This document shows positions 9,618 through 17,835 of a DNA stretch of 64,000 bases, one piece after another. The notes beneath the pieces were generated by a model. It made no database searches. It worked only from the letters and a program-made list of their open reading frames with translations, and was not told where the DNA came from. The position numbers and the translations under genes are program-made. Position 1 is the stretch's first letter, and each line of letters starts with the position of its first letter. The stretch is from Flavobacterium sp. PMTSA4 (GTDB lineage Bacteria > Bacteroidota > Bacteroidia > Flavobacteriales > Flavobacteriaceae): NCBI RefSeq assembly GCF_032098525.1, contig NZ_CP134890.1, positions 1 to 64,000 of the forward strand, written 5' to 3'.

Positions 9618-11798
9618 ATGGAAATGCAACAATTTCATTATGACAACAAAATTGTAAGGAACTTTATGTACGCCAGCATTGTTTTTGGTGTAGTAGGGAT
9701 GCTCGTTGGGCTAATTTTGGCCTTCATGTTTATGTTTCCAAACATGACAAGCGGAATCTCGTTCCTGAGTTTTGGAAGACTACGTCCGCTGCATACTAAT
9801 GCGGTTATTTTTGCTTTTATTGGTAACGCCATGTTTGCAGGAATTTACTATTCGATGCAACGTTTGCTAAAAACCAGAATGTACAGCGATTTGCTGAGTA
9901 AGATTAATTTCTGGGGTTGGCAATTAATTATTGTTGCCGCAGCCATAACATTACCATTGGGTTATAGCACTTCAAAAGAATATGCCGAACTGGAATGGCC
10001 TATAGATATTGCCATTGCTTTAATTTGGGTAGTCTTTGGGATTAATATGATTGGAACTATTATCAAACGTAGAGAACGCCATATCTATGTGGCTATTTGG
10101 TTCTACATTGCTACGTTTATAACGGTTGCTGTGCTTCACATTTTCAATAGTTTTGAGTTGCCAGTTTCATTGTTAAAATCATATTCAGTTTATGCTGGTG
10201 TTCAGGATGCTTTGGTACAATGGTGGTACGGACATAATGCGGTTGCATTTTTCTTAACCACGCCTTTCCTAGGATTGATGTACTACTTTTTGCCAAAAGC
10301 AGCCAATCGTCCTATCTATTCCTATAGACTTTCAATTATACATTTTTGGTCGTTAATCTTCATCTACATTTGGGCAGGACCACACCATTTATTGTATTCT
10401 TCTCTTCCAGATTGGGCACAAAACTTAGGTGTAGTATTCTCGGTAATGCTAATTGCTCCATCTTGGGGAGGTATGATTAACGGTTTGTTGACATTACGTG
10501 GCGCATGGGATAAAGTTCGTACCGATGTAGTTTTGAAATTCTTTGTGGTAGCCATTACAGGATATGGTATGGCAACTTTTGAAGGTCCAATGCTTTCCTT
10601 AAAAAATGTAAATGCTATTGCTCACTTTACCGATTGGATTATTGCTCACGTTCACGTTGGTGCATTAGCATGGAACGGATTCATGACTTTTAGTATGGTG
10701 TATTGGTTATTACCACGATTAACAAAAACTAAATTATATTCTACTAAACTTGCCAATTTCCACTTCTGGATTGGAACGCTTGGTATCATTTTATATGCAC
10801 TTCCTATGTATGTTGCTGGATTTACTCAAGCATCCATGTGGAAACAATTTAAACCAGATGCAGGTTCATTAGAGTATGGAAACTTCCTTGAAACAGTTAC
10901 CCAAATCATGCCAATGTATTGGATGCGTGCTATTGGTGGAACTTTATTTTTAATTGGAGTTTTGGTAATGGTCTATAATGTTGTTAAAACCATTCGTCAA
11001 GGTTCAGCCGTTGAAGATGATTTAGCGGAAGCACCAGCGCTACCAGTAATAGCTTCAAAAAGATTAAAAGGAGAAAAATGGCACTCATGGTTAGAAAGAA
11101 AACCAGTGCAGTTCATGGTATATACTACCATAGCTATTTTAATTGGTGGATTGATTCAAATTTTGCCAACCATAATGGTGAAATCAAACATTCCAACTAT
11201 TGCAGCGGTTAAACCATATACACCATTAGAACTTCAAGGCAGAGACATTTACATCCGCGAAGGTTGTGTGGGTTGTCACTCGCAAATGATTAGACCTTTC
11301 CGCTCAGAAGTAGAACGTTATGGCGAATATTCAAAATCAGGGGAGTTTGTTTACGACCATCCATTCCTTTGGGGTTCTAAACGTACCGGACCAGATTTAG
11401 CACGTGAAGGTGTACCTGGAAAACCTTTTAATGGTGGTCGTGACGATGTTTGGCATTTCAATCACATGTATGATCCACAAAGTATTTCACCAGGTTCAAT
11501 CATGCCTAGATACCAATGGTTGATTAAAAACGAATTGGATAACTCTGATATTCAGGCAAAAATGGAAGCTATGGTTACACTTGGCGTTCCGTATTCTAAA
11601 GAAGAAATTGCCAACGCAATGCAAAATATAGACGCTCAAGCTAGCAAAATAGAAACCAATTTGATGAACAATACCGAAATCAATAAGGCGTTTAGTAAAG
11701 ATGTCGATAAGCCATTGAAAAACAGAGAAATTGTGGCGCTTATTGCTTATCTACAACGTTTAGGAACCGATACTCAAGTTAAAAAAGCTAAAAACTAA
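9618..11798 (+). CDS. ccoNO: Fused cbb3 cytochrome oxidase subunits I and II (CcoN-CcoO)
   Basis: 726 residues. Residues ~1-480 are the catalytic CcoN subunit, with multiple membrane helices and histidine ligands seen in RPLHTNA, WWYGHNAVAFF, GPHHLLYSS and HFTDWIIAHVHVGALAWNG. After a linker, a single helix (~495-515) leads to a CcoO domain with haem c motif CVGCH (~551-555), followed by SQMIRPFRSEVERYGEYS and later SIMPRY, whose Met is a likely haem ligand. In most proteobacteria these are two proteins; the fusion is common in Bacteroidota. The enzyme is the high-affinity terminal oxidase of the inner membrane, reducing oxygen with electrons from c-type cytochromes. Confidence 0.95.
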   Translation: MEMQQFHYDNKIVRNFMYASIVFGVVGMLVGLILAFMFMFPNMTSGISFLSFGRLRPLHTNAVIFAFIGNAMFAGIYYSMQRLLKTRMYSDLLSKINFWGWQLIIVAAAITLPLGYSTSKEYAELEWPIDIAIALIWVVFGINMIGTIIKRRERHIYVAIWFYIATFITVAVLHIFNSFELPVSLLKSYSVYAGVQDALVQWWYGHNAVAFFLTTPFLGLMYYFLPKAANRPIYSYRLSIIHFWSLIFIYIWAGPHHLLYSSLPDWAQNLGVVFSVMLIAPSWGGMINGLLTLRGAWDKVRTDVVLKFFVVAITGYGMATFEGPMLSLKNVNAIAHFTDWIIAHVHVGALAWNGFMTFSMVYWLLPRLTKTKLYSTKLANFHFWIGTLGIILYALPMYVAGFTQASMWKQFKPDAGSLEYGNFLETVTQIMPMYWMRAIGGTLFLIGVLVMVYNVVKTIRQGSAVEDDLAEAPALPVIASKRLKGEKWHSWLERKPVQFMVYTTIAILIGGLIQILPTIMVKSNIPTIAAVKPYTPLELQGRDIYIREGCVGCHSQMIRPFRSEVERYGEYSKSGEFVYDHPFLWGSKRTGPDLAREGVPGKPFNGGRDDVWHFNHMYDPQSISPGSIMPRYQWLIKNELDNSDIQAKMEAMVTLGVPYSKEEIANAMQNIDAQASKIETNLMNNTEINKAFSKDVDKPLKNREIVALIAYLQRLGTDTQVKKAKN

Positions 11799-11803
11799 TC
11801 ATC

Positions 11804-11971
11804 ATGTTGAAATTTATAAAACACAACTTAGAAACCATATCGGGTGTAGAGATTTACCCGATTATTTCACTGTCTATATTTTTCACCGCTTTTGTGATAT
11901 TCACTGTTTGGGCGATGACCTACAGTAAAGATAAAATTAATGAGGTGAGCGACATGCCATTAAAAGACTAA
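11804..11971 (+). CDS. ccoQ: CcoQ-like small membrane subunit
   Basis: 55 residues starting MLKFIKHNLETISGV, with a single hydrophobic helix (about 17-38, YPIISLSIFFTAFVIFTVW) and a charged tail ending MPLKD. It begins 5 bases after the ccoNO stop and ends 18 bases before ccoP, exactly where ccoQ is found in cbb3 operons. CcoQ stabilises the CcoN-CcoP interaction. The assignment rests on position, size and topology; the sequence itself is too short to be decisive. Confidence 0.8.
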   Translation: MLKFIKHNLETISGVEIYPIISLSIFFTAFVIFTVWAMTYSKDKINEVSDMPLKD

Positions 11972-11989
11972 CCAAAAAGATATTTAAAA

Positions 11990-12916
11990 ATGAAAAAATT
12001 ATTTCCATCATACGTTAGAGTACCCTTAATTTTTGCCTTAGTATTCATGGCATTAGAGTACTTCATAGATTCAGGTGATAAGCCTGCTTTTATCGAATAT
12101 CCAATGGTATCGGTTTTTTTACTGGTTTTTCTTTTTCTATTAGTAGCTATAGAAATCGTTGTAAGTGCCGTTGACAGAGTTACTTACAGCATGCTAACAG
12201 ACGAGCAACGCAAACAATTGGATGAAGCGCAACAAATATCATTTATGGAAAGTAAGTTTATGAAAAATTTACTTCATAAACTAAGTCGTTCCAAAAGCAT
12301 TGAGCAAGAAGCCGATATTATGTTAGACCATGATTATGATGGCATAAAAGAGTTAGACAATGTATTGCCGCCTTGGTGGGTTAATCTGTTCTATGCTACT
12401 ATCATTTTTGGTGCAATCTATTTATTCCGTTTTCATGTAATGAATGAATATACCCAAGACCAGGAATACCAAAAAGAAGTAGAGTTGGCCAATTTAGAAA
12501 TTGAAAAACATAAAATGAACAGCCCAAAAGAAGAAATCACCTTAGAGCAAGTTACCTTGCTTACAGACGATGCTAGTTTGGCAAAAGGAAAAGAAATTTT
12601 CAATAATACGTGTGCTGCTTGTCACAAAGCCGATGGTGGAGGTGTAGTTGGTCCTAACTTAACCGATGAATATTGGATTAACGGTGGCGGAATCAAAAAT
12701 GTATTCAAGCTAATTGCCGAAGGAAGTAAAAACAATCCATCAATGGTAGGTTGGGCAAAAATCATCGGAACCAATGAAGTACAAAATGTAGCCAGCTATG
12801 TGCTGTCACTTCAAGGAACCAAACCAGCTGGAGGTAAAGCACCTGAAGGTGAAAAATGGGTAGAACCTGTAGCAGAAACTCCTGCAGCAACCGACACTAC
12901 AGCTACAACAAAATAA
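11990..12916 (+). CDS. ccoP: CcoP, cbb3 oxidase cytochrome c subunit, with a single haem motif
   Basis: 308 residues. Two N-terminal membrane helices (~10-27, 35-57) precede the conserved CcoP stretch ELDNVLPPWWVNLFYATIIF, whose helix is ~130-150. A periplasmic cytochrome c domain then has one CAACH motif (~208-212), with NPSMVGW supplying the likely axial Met. Classical CcoP has two CxxCH motifs; only one is present here. The N-terminal two-helix extension and the Pro/Ala/Thr-rich C-terminal tail (last ~35 residues) are extra. It receives electrons for the CcoNO subunit. Operon position and the LPPWW motif make the identity firm. Confidence 0.92.
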   Translation: MKKLFPSYVRVPLIFALVFMALEYFIDSGDKPAFIEYPMVSVFLLVFLFLLVAIEIVVSAVDRVTYSMLTDEQRKQLDEAQQISFMESKFMKNLLHKLSRSKSIEQEADIMLDHDYDGIKELDNVLPPWWVNLFYATIIFGAIYLFRFHVMNEYTQDQEYQKEVELANLEIEKHKMNSPKEEITLEQVTLLTDDASLAKGKEIFNNTCAACHKADGGGVVGPNLTDEYWINGGGIKNVFKLIAEGSKNNPSMVGWAKIIGTNEVQNVASYVLSLQGTKPAGGKAPEGEKWVEPVAETPAATDTTATTK

Positions 12917-12927
12917 AACAAAACACT

Positions 12928-14349
12928 ATGGAATTCCATAACCCTGATGAAAGTTTTAGAGACAGCATTGCTACCATTGATGAAAAAGGAAAGCGTGCGT
13001 TTATCTTTCCTAAAAAACCATCAGGACCATTTTACGACAAAAGAAAACTACTGAGTTATTTCTTGTTAGCCTTTCTTTTATCAGCGCCATTCATCAAAAT
13101 TAATGGCAATCAGTTCTTATTATTTAATGTTTTAGAAAGACGATTCAATATTTTCAGCTTTCCGTTTTGGCCACAGGATTTTCATCTTTTCGTTATCTCG
13201 ATGATAATTGGTGTAGTAGGTTTGGCTTTGTTTACGGTAGCTTTTGGACGAATATTTTGTGGATGGTTTTGTCCGCAAACTATCTTTATGGAAATGGTTT
13301 TCCGCCGAATTGAATATTGGATTGATGGCGACCGTGCGCAACAAATGCGATTGGCAAAACAAGCTTGGGATGCTGAAAAGATTAGAAAAAGAGTAACCAA
13401 ATGGATTGTCTTTTTCATCATTTCGTTCATCATAGCCAATGTATTTTTGGCCTATTTAATTGGTAGCGATGAGGTTCTCGAATTCATCAAAGAAGGACCA
13501 GCCCAAAACACAAGTACGCTCATTGCTCTGTTGATTTTCACAGCTGTGTTCTATTTTATTTATGCTTGGTTTCGCGAGCAAGTGTGCATCATTGCTTGTC
13601 CTTACGGCAGAATGCAAGGGGTTTTGTTAGACAATAAAACCATCAATGTAGCCTACGACCATGTGCGTGGAGAAGGCGAATCGGGTAGAGCAAAGTTCAA
13701 TAAAAACGAAGACCGTGCAGCACTCGGAAAAGGCGATTGCATCGATTGTAAAGTTTGCGTACACGTTTGTCCAACGGGAATAGACATCCGAAACGGAGTC
13801 CAGTTAGAATGTGTCAATTGCACCGCTTGTATTGATGAATGCGATTCCATTATGGAGAAAGTAGGTTTCCCAAAAGGATTAATTCGCTATGCTAGTGAGG
13901 ACGAAATCGTCAAAAAAGAGAAGTTCAAGTTAACCACTCGCATGAAAGGTTACATTGCCGTTCTTGCCATTCTGATTGGAGTATTCATAGGGATGTTGTT
14001 TTTAAGAAACGATGTTGAAGCCACTATTTTACACATGCCAGGACAATTGTTTCAACACGAAGGAACCAAGATTACCAACATCTATAATTATACAATAGTC
14101 AATAAAACAACAACCGATTTTGATAACGTTACTTTCAAATTAGTTGCTCCAAAAGGCGAAATAAAACTAGTGGGAAATCCGTTTACTAAAGTAAAAAAGC
14201 AAGACATTACAAAAGGTACATTCTTCGTAAAGATTGAAGAAGCCGAGCTTAACGGAGAAAAGATAGATTTAAAAATAGAAGTGTACAATAATAACAAAAA
14301 GATAGAAACCGCAAACACCTTGTTTGTTGGACCTAGAAATTTTAATTAG
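12928..14349 (+). CDS. ccoG: CcoG (RdxA/FixG) ferredoxin-like cbb3 assembly protein
   Basis: 473 residues from ATG 12928; a frame open from 12856 overlaps ccoP and has an unlikely N-terminus, so it is rejected. Membrane helices lie at ~30-50, 75-97, 150-175, 195-215 and 345-365. Conserved GWFCPQTIFME and CIIACPYGRMQG motifs precede two 4Fe-4S clusters (CIDCKVCVHVCP and CVNCTACIDEC). The C-terminal ~100 residues form an Ig-like periplasmic domain. CcoG proteins act in copper reduction and delivery during oxidase assembly. It starts 11 bases after ccoP and ends 7 bases before ccoH. Confidence 0.94.
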   Translation: MEFHNPDESFRDSIATIDEKGKRAFIFPKKPSGPFYDKRKLLSYFLLAFLLSAPFIKINGNQFLLFNVLERRFNIFSFPFWPQDFHLFVISMIIGVVGLALFTVAFGRIFCGWFCPQTIFMEMVFRRIEYWIDGDRAQQMRLAKQAWDAEKIRKRVTKWIVFFIISFIIANVFLAYLIGSDEVLEFIKEGPAQNTSTLIALLIFTAVFYFIYAWFREQVCIIACPYGRMQGVLLDNKTINVAYDHVRGEGESGRAKFNKNEDRAALGKGDCIDCKVCVHVCPTGIDIRNGVQLECVNCTACIDECDSIMEKVGFPKGLIRYASEDEIVKKEKFKLTTRMKGYIAVLAILIGVFIGMLFLRNDVEATILHMPGQLFQHEGTKITNIYNYTIVNKTTTDFDNVTFKLVAPKGEIKLVGNPFTKVKKQDITKGTFFVKIEEAELNGEKIDLKIEVYNNNKKIETANTLFVGPRNFN

Positions 14350-14356
14350 AAAGAAT

Positions 14357-14803
14357 ATGAAAATCAATTGGGGAAAAGGAATAGTCATCGCTTTTGTGTT
14401 GTTCATGAGTTTTATATTATTCTTCGTGTTCAAGGTGCAAACCAATCATAAGTATGATAACGAGTTGGTAGTAGACAAATACTATCAAAAAGAATTGTTG
14501 GTCAACAACGATATTCAGAAAGAACAAAACGCACAAAATCTAAACGAAGGCGTATCGTTAACCACAGACGGAAATTCAATAATCATTGATTTTCCTGCTT
14601 CGTTTGATTTTTCAAAAATAAATGGAAAAGTGTCCTTATACCGACCATCGAGCCAGAAACTTGATTTCGAAATGCCTGTTTCGTTGTCTAGTCCACGTTT
14701 GCTCATACCTAAAAGTAAGCTGGCTGATGGTCGATGGGACATTGCTATCGATTGGAACTATCAAGGAACAAACTATCTCAATAAAGAAACGCTGTTTCTT
14801 TAG
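14357..14803 (+). CDS. ccoH: FixH/CcoH-family protein
   Basis: 148 residues from ATG 14357 (MKINWGKGIVIAFVLFMSF); the frame is open from 14324 but that would overlap ccoG. One N-terminal membrane helix (~8-28) is followed by the FixH phrase HKYDNELVVDKYYQKEL and a beta-rich periplasmic domain ending in WDIAIDWNYQGTNYLNKETLFL. FixH/CcoH is required for stable cbb3 assembly and interacts with CcoN. Its position straight after ccoG is canonical. Confidence 0.9.
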   Translation: MKINWGKGIVIAFVLFMSFILFFVFKVQTNHKYDNELVVDKYYQKELLVNNDIQKEQNAQNLNEGVSLTTDGNSIIIDFPASFDFSKINGKVSLYRPSSQKLDFEMPVSLSSPRLLIPKSKLADGRWDIAIDWNYQGTNYLNKETLFL

Positions 14804-14902
14804 TTAGAAGTTGAAGAGGTTAAAAGATTAAAATAGAAAAATCAACTGAAAACCTCATAAACCCATAAACTTTTAACCTTCTAAACAATAAATAAATAAA
14901 CT

Positions 14903-15604
14903 ATGCTTTTCACCGCTTTCATCTTTGGTCTTATAAGTAGTTTGCACTGCATCGGCATGTGCGGACCAATAGCCATGATGTTGCCTGTTGACCATAAAAA
15001 CCCAACCCGAAAAGCACTGCAAATTCTAACCTATCATTTCGGAAGAATCACTACCTATGCTTTGCTCGGTTTGGCTTTCGGATTATTAGGCAGAGGTTTG
15101 TATCTCGCCGGTTTGCAACAGCAAATATCCATTGCAGTTGGAGTGTTGATGATAGTAATAGCCATCATTCCCGAAAGAACCTTTGCACAATACAATTTTT
15201 CAAAACCAATCTACAAGGTAATCACTACACTAAAAACAAGTTTAGGAAAACAATTCAAAAAGAAAACTCTTGATGCCATGTTTTCAATAGGTTTCCTCAA
15301 CGGACTTTTACCTTGCGGATTGGTTTATGCAGCATTATTTGGTGCCATCGCCATGCAAAACGTTGGCTATAGTATGTTCTACATGATGCTCTACGGACTA
15401 GGAACCATTCCATTAATGAGTACAGTAGTCTACGCCAGTAATTTCATCTCCATTCCTTGGCGCAACCAGTTGCAAAAAGTAATACCAGTAGTCATGGTAG
15501 GATTAGGCGTTCTGTTCATCCTCCGAGGCATGGGATTAGGAATACCCTATATATCGCCCAATGAGGTAACACTATTTGTCCAAGCTACACCTCAATGTCA
15601 TTAA
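14903..15604 (+). CDS. TauE/SafE (DsbD_2-like) membrane protein of the cbb3 cluster
   Basis: 233 residues with about six membrane helices and the signature LISSLHCIGMCGPIAMMLP near the start, followed by YHFGRITTYALLGLAFGLLG and GFLNGLLPCGLVYAAL. The paired HCxxMCGP and LPCG motifs are typical of the sulfite-exporter/DsbD_2 type found at the end of cbb3 operons, where a role in metal or thiol handling during oxidase assembly is suspected. The 99-base gap after ccoH contains no promoter that I can support, so co-transcription is likely but not certain. The substrate is not determined by sequence. Confidence 0.82.
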   Translation: MLFTAFIFGLISSLHCIGMCGPIAMMLPVDHKNPTRKALQILTYHFGRITTYALLGLAFGLLGRGLYLAGLQQQISIAVGVLMIVIAIIPERTFAQYNFSKPIYKVITTLKTSLGKQFKKKTLDAMFSIGFLNGLLPCGLVYAALFGAIAMQNVGYSMFYMMLYGLGTIPLMSTVVYASNFISIPWRNQLQKVIPVVMVGLGVLFILRGMGLGIPYISPNEVTLFVQATPQCH

Positions 15605-15611
15605 AATAAGT

Positions 15612-15655
15612 AACGTCACTTCGAGTGTTCGCCAACGGCGAATGTATCGAGAAGC
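15612..15655. repeat. REP-like intergenic palindrome
   Basis: An inverted repeat with inner arms TTCGCC/GGCGAA around AAC and an outer CTTCGA / TCGAGAAG pair lies right after the TauE/SafE stop. A related but not identical GTCATTCCGAAGG segment lies at about 16019-16075. Such units recur between genes in Flavobacterium genomes. Genome-wide copies cannot be checked here. Confidence 0.45.
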
Positions 15656-15686
15656 TTTAAACAACAAACTATAAACATAAAGAAAT

Positions 15687-15920
15687 ATGGAAAAACACGA
15701 TTTACAACACGAATTCCCAGAGTATCAAGATAAAATTCACGAACTCAAAATGGAGAACAATCACTTCAAAAAACTATTTGAAGACTACGATGTGTTGGCA
15801 CACGAAATCTACCGAATCAACACCGATGTAGAACCCGTAACCGATGAGTACAGCCACACACTAAAAACTAAAATGCTTCACCTGAAAGACGAAATCTTCT
15901 CTATTTTAGCTGAGAATTAA
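15687..15920 (+). CDS. DUF465/YdcH-family protein
   Basis: 77 residues with the family's helical hairpin: EFPEYQDKIHELKMENNHFKKLFEDYDVLAHEIYRI, then a short turn, then LKTKMLHLKDEIFSIL. YdcH-like proteins are small cytoplasmic coiled-coil proteins of unknown function. It is the last gene of the rightward cco series and is followed at once by a strong terminator. Confidence 0.85.
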   Translation: MEKHDLQHEFPEYQDKIHELKMENNHFKKLFEDYDVLAHEIYRINTDVEPVTDEYSHTLKTKMLHLKDEIFSILAEN

Positions 15921-15924
15921 TAAA

Positions 15925-15955
15925 TAAAAAATCCGCTTTTAAGCGGATTTTTTTA
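15925..15955 (+). terminator. Rho-independent terminator after the DUF465 gene
   Basis: A perfect 10-bp stem AAATCCGCTT/AAGCGGATTT with a two-base loop is followed by a run of T. It ends the cco-side transcription unit. Confidence 0.85.
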
Positions 15956-16145
15956 TATCATCTCGTCATTGAAGGCACAGCAAAGCTATTACAATCTTGA
16001 TAACTTAATCTTATAGTTTGTCATTCCGAAGGAAACCTAACGAAGTGGTTCGACGAAGTCAATCTCTTCCCACTGTATTTCATAGAAATGATACCAATTT
16101 TATTAAAACTAGCTAATACGTAAAACAAAATTATCTCTGCTATGC

Positions 16146-16439
16146 TTAAAGGTCGTAAGTTACCTCGCGTAAATAAGTGAATAAAATAATTGTCAAAGCA
16201 ATTGCAGTAATAAGATTAAACATTCGGTTTGAAGATTCGCCTTTAGATTTTAACTCAGAGGCTTCAAAAAATAAAAATGCAATACTGAAAAAGATATGGA
16301 ATCCAAGTGCTATAAAAAAGTAACCGATATCAAATCCATTATTTAAGAAAAATGATAGAATATAAAGCAGTAAAAACAGAATTAGCGAAATTGCTAAAAA
16401 AATTGAAACTCTTTTTATGATGTGTTTTTTTAAAGACAT
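16146..16439 (-). CDS. Small membrane protein, hypothetical
   Basis: 97 residues with three or four hydrophobic helices (about 10-30, 36-56, 72-90) and a basic N-terminus (SLKKHIIKRVS). No known motif. The start lies 32 bases downstream of an attC-like core (GAACG/TTAACGG) on the same strand, as for genes in the cassette array further right, so this may be the remnant of a cassette. No matching attC is visible after its stop. Confidence 0.6.
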   Translation of the reverse strand: MSLKKHIIKRVSIFLAISLILFLLLYILSFFLNNGFDIGYFFIALGFHIFFSIAFLFFEASELKSKGESSNRMFNLITAIALTIILFTYLREVTYDL

Positions 16440-16461
16440 TTTTTTGAGTCTGTTTGGGAAT

Positions 16462-16506
16462 TACCGTTAACGTTCTACCGCTTGGCTTACTAACCGCAAG
16501 TTAAAT
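16462..16506 (-). repeat. Short attC-like relic
   Basis: On the minus strand GCGGTTAG...AAGCGGTAGAACG/TTAACGGTA resembles the 3' half of the attC-like sites at 19329-24161 (RACG/TT junction followed by a G-rich box). It is only about 45 bases long, and its left box does not match the cassette it would close. Probably degenerate. Confidence 0.35.
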
Positions 16507-16513
16507 ATAAATA

Positions 16514-16915
16514 TTATTTGAGTTTTGTATAGATAGTGGTAAAGTTTCTCTCGAATGCAGGATGAATGATGTTTAAATCCCAATCTTTTGGGATGGTTTC
16601 AAAAACCTCTTTTAATTTGATGACAAACTGAAACCAACCAGGCAAATCTTCGGTTACTACAAAATACTGGTCGCCACACACGATTTCCATTTCAATTCTA
16701 TCAATCGCCAAAAGATCTTTTTTATAAGCGTTAATCATAGTAATATCGTTCCACATTACTTTCCTCTCAAAGCCATCGTGCGATATAGTAAACCCATCAT
16801 CGGTGTAGTAAAACGCACCAAGGTCTTCATATATTTCGTCAAACGATTTTCTGGTGTTGTAATTGGTTTCCGCTTTCTTAGGCAAAAGTTTCAGCCACCA
16901 TTCTTTAAACCACAT
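16514..16915 (-). CDS. Hypothetical cytoplasmic protein
   Basis: 133 residues starting MWFKEWWLKLLPKKAE, with no signal peptide. The alternation of strands (GFTISHDGFERKVMWNDITMINAYKKD, IEMEIVCGDQYFVVTEDLPGW) followed by a helix (FQFVIKLKEVFETIP) looks like a PH-like fold, as in several uncharacterised Bacteroidota proteins, but this is inference. It lies 27 bases downstream of the VOC gene on the same strand. Confidence 0.6.
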   Translation of the reverse strand: MWFKEWWLKLLPKKAETNYNTRKSFDEIYEDLGAFYYTDDGFTISHDGFERKVMWNDITMINAYKKDLLAIDRIEMEIVCGDQYFVVTEDLPGWFQFVIKLKEVFETIPKDWDLNIIHPAFERNFTTIYTKLK

Positions 16916-16942
16916 GTTATTAACTTTAATAAATGAAAACCC

Positions 16943-17317
16943 CTAAGCCGGTTCCCAAAGCTCTATTTTATTCCCTTCAAGGTCCATAATGTGAACAAAC
17001 TTACCATAATCATAGGTAGCAATTTCATCCAGGATAGTTACACCTTCTTTCTTCAATTCAGCAACAAGCGCTTCCAGATTTTCCACACGATAGTTAATCA
17101 TGAACTCTTTGGTTGACGGTTCAAAATACTTGGTCGTTTCCGGAAACGGACTCCATTGTGTACTGCCTTCTTTCTCAGGATTTTCTTTGTCGCACCATTC
17201 AAAGCTTGCACCATAAGGTCCAGCATCAATCCCAAGATGGGTTTGATACCATATATTTAAACTCTTGGTGTCTCTACACTTAAAGAAAACACCACCAATT
17301 CCTGTTACTTTTTTCAT
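16943..17317 (-). CDS. VOC-superfamily (glyoxalase/bleomycin-resistance-like) protein
   Basis: 124 residues with the VOC pattern: a beta start (ITGIGGVFFKCRDTKSLNIWYQTHLGI), a middle WSPFPETTKYFEPSTKEFMINYRVENLEALVAELKKEG and the typical C-terminal HIMDLEGNKIELWEPA. The last E is the usual metal ligand. Such proteins are metal-dependent isomerases, dioxygenases or drug-binding proteins, and the substrate cannot be told from sequence. The gene lies 22 bases after the SnoaL-like gene, suggesting an operon of small stress-type enzymes. Confidence 0.85.
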   Translation of the reverse strand: MKKVTGIGGVFFKCRDTKSLNIWYQTHLGIDAGPYGASFEWCDKENPEKEGSTQWSPFPETTKYFEPSTKEFMINYRVENLEALVAELKKEGVTILDEIATYDYGKFVHIMDLEGNKIELWEPA

Positions 17318-17339
17318 GTCTTTAATGATTGCTTGTTTT

Positions 17340-17729
17340 TTAATCAGTCTTTTTCTCTTTCAAAACCACATAGGAAACTATCGTTTTAACCATTTCACTT
17401 TTAGAACTGTTAAACTCATAAAAATCCGAAAACCCAAAAACAGTTCCATCTTCCATCAGCATTTCACCATGAACAGCGGCTTCTTTTCCGTGAGTAAGGA
17501 TACTTTCTATTGTTAAGGTTTTAGCTTTGTTATCACTCATTTTTTCTAATGCTTCCGCAAATTGTGCTTTGCCTATAATAGGCGCTTCGCCAACCAAAGT
17601 CCATGAAATATTACTATCCATAAAGTTCATGGCTTTAGGGATATCATACGAAGCAAAAGCAATGGTGAGTTGTTTAACCAGTTCTTTTTTTGGAGCATTA
17701 GCACAGTTGGGTTTAATATTCAGTTTCAT
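17340..17729 (-). CDS. SnoaL/NTF2-like domain protein
   Basis: 129 residues: an N-terminal helix (KKELVKQLTIAFASYDIPKAMNFM), then strands containing ISWTLVGEAPIIGKAQFAEALEKM and VHGEMLMEDGTVFGFSDFYEF. This order is typical of SnoaL-like ketosteroid-isomerase-fold proteins. The function is unknown; many act on small hydrophobic molecules. It shares a strand and close spacing with the VOC gene. Confidence 0.75.
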   Translation of the reverse strand: MKLNIKPNCANAPKKELVKQLTIAFASYDIPKAMNFMDSNISWTLVGEAPIIGKAQFAEALEKMSDNKAKTLTIESILTHGKEAAVHGEMLMEDGTVFGFSDFYEFNSSKSEMVKTIVSYVVLKEKKTD

Positions 17730-17761
17730 AGTCTTTGAAAGTTGGTTTTATCTATCAAATA

Positions 17762-17797
17762 TAAAAAAATCCTGCCTCATTTCTGAAACAGGATTTC
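17762..17797 (-). terminator. Terminator of the 18756-17836 gene
   Basis: On the minus strand AAATCCTG/CAGGATTT frames a 14-base loop and is followed by a T-run. It ends transcription of the regulatory-like-domain gene just upstream. Confidence 0.65.
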
Positions 17798-17835
17798 AAC
17801 TTAAATAATCCATAATTCGTAATTCCTAATTAACA

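Noticed and set aside
12856..12927. Longer ccoG start overlapping ccoP
   Set aside because: The extra residues are the ccoP tail read in another frame; ATG 12928 gives the normal CcoG N-terminus.
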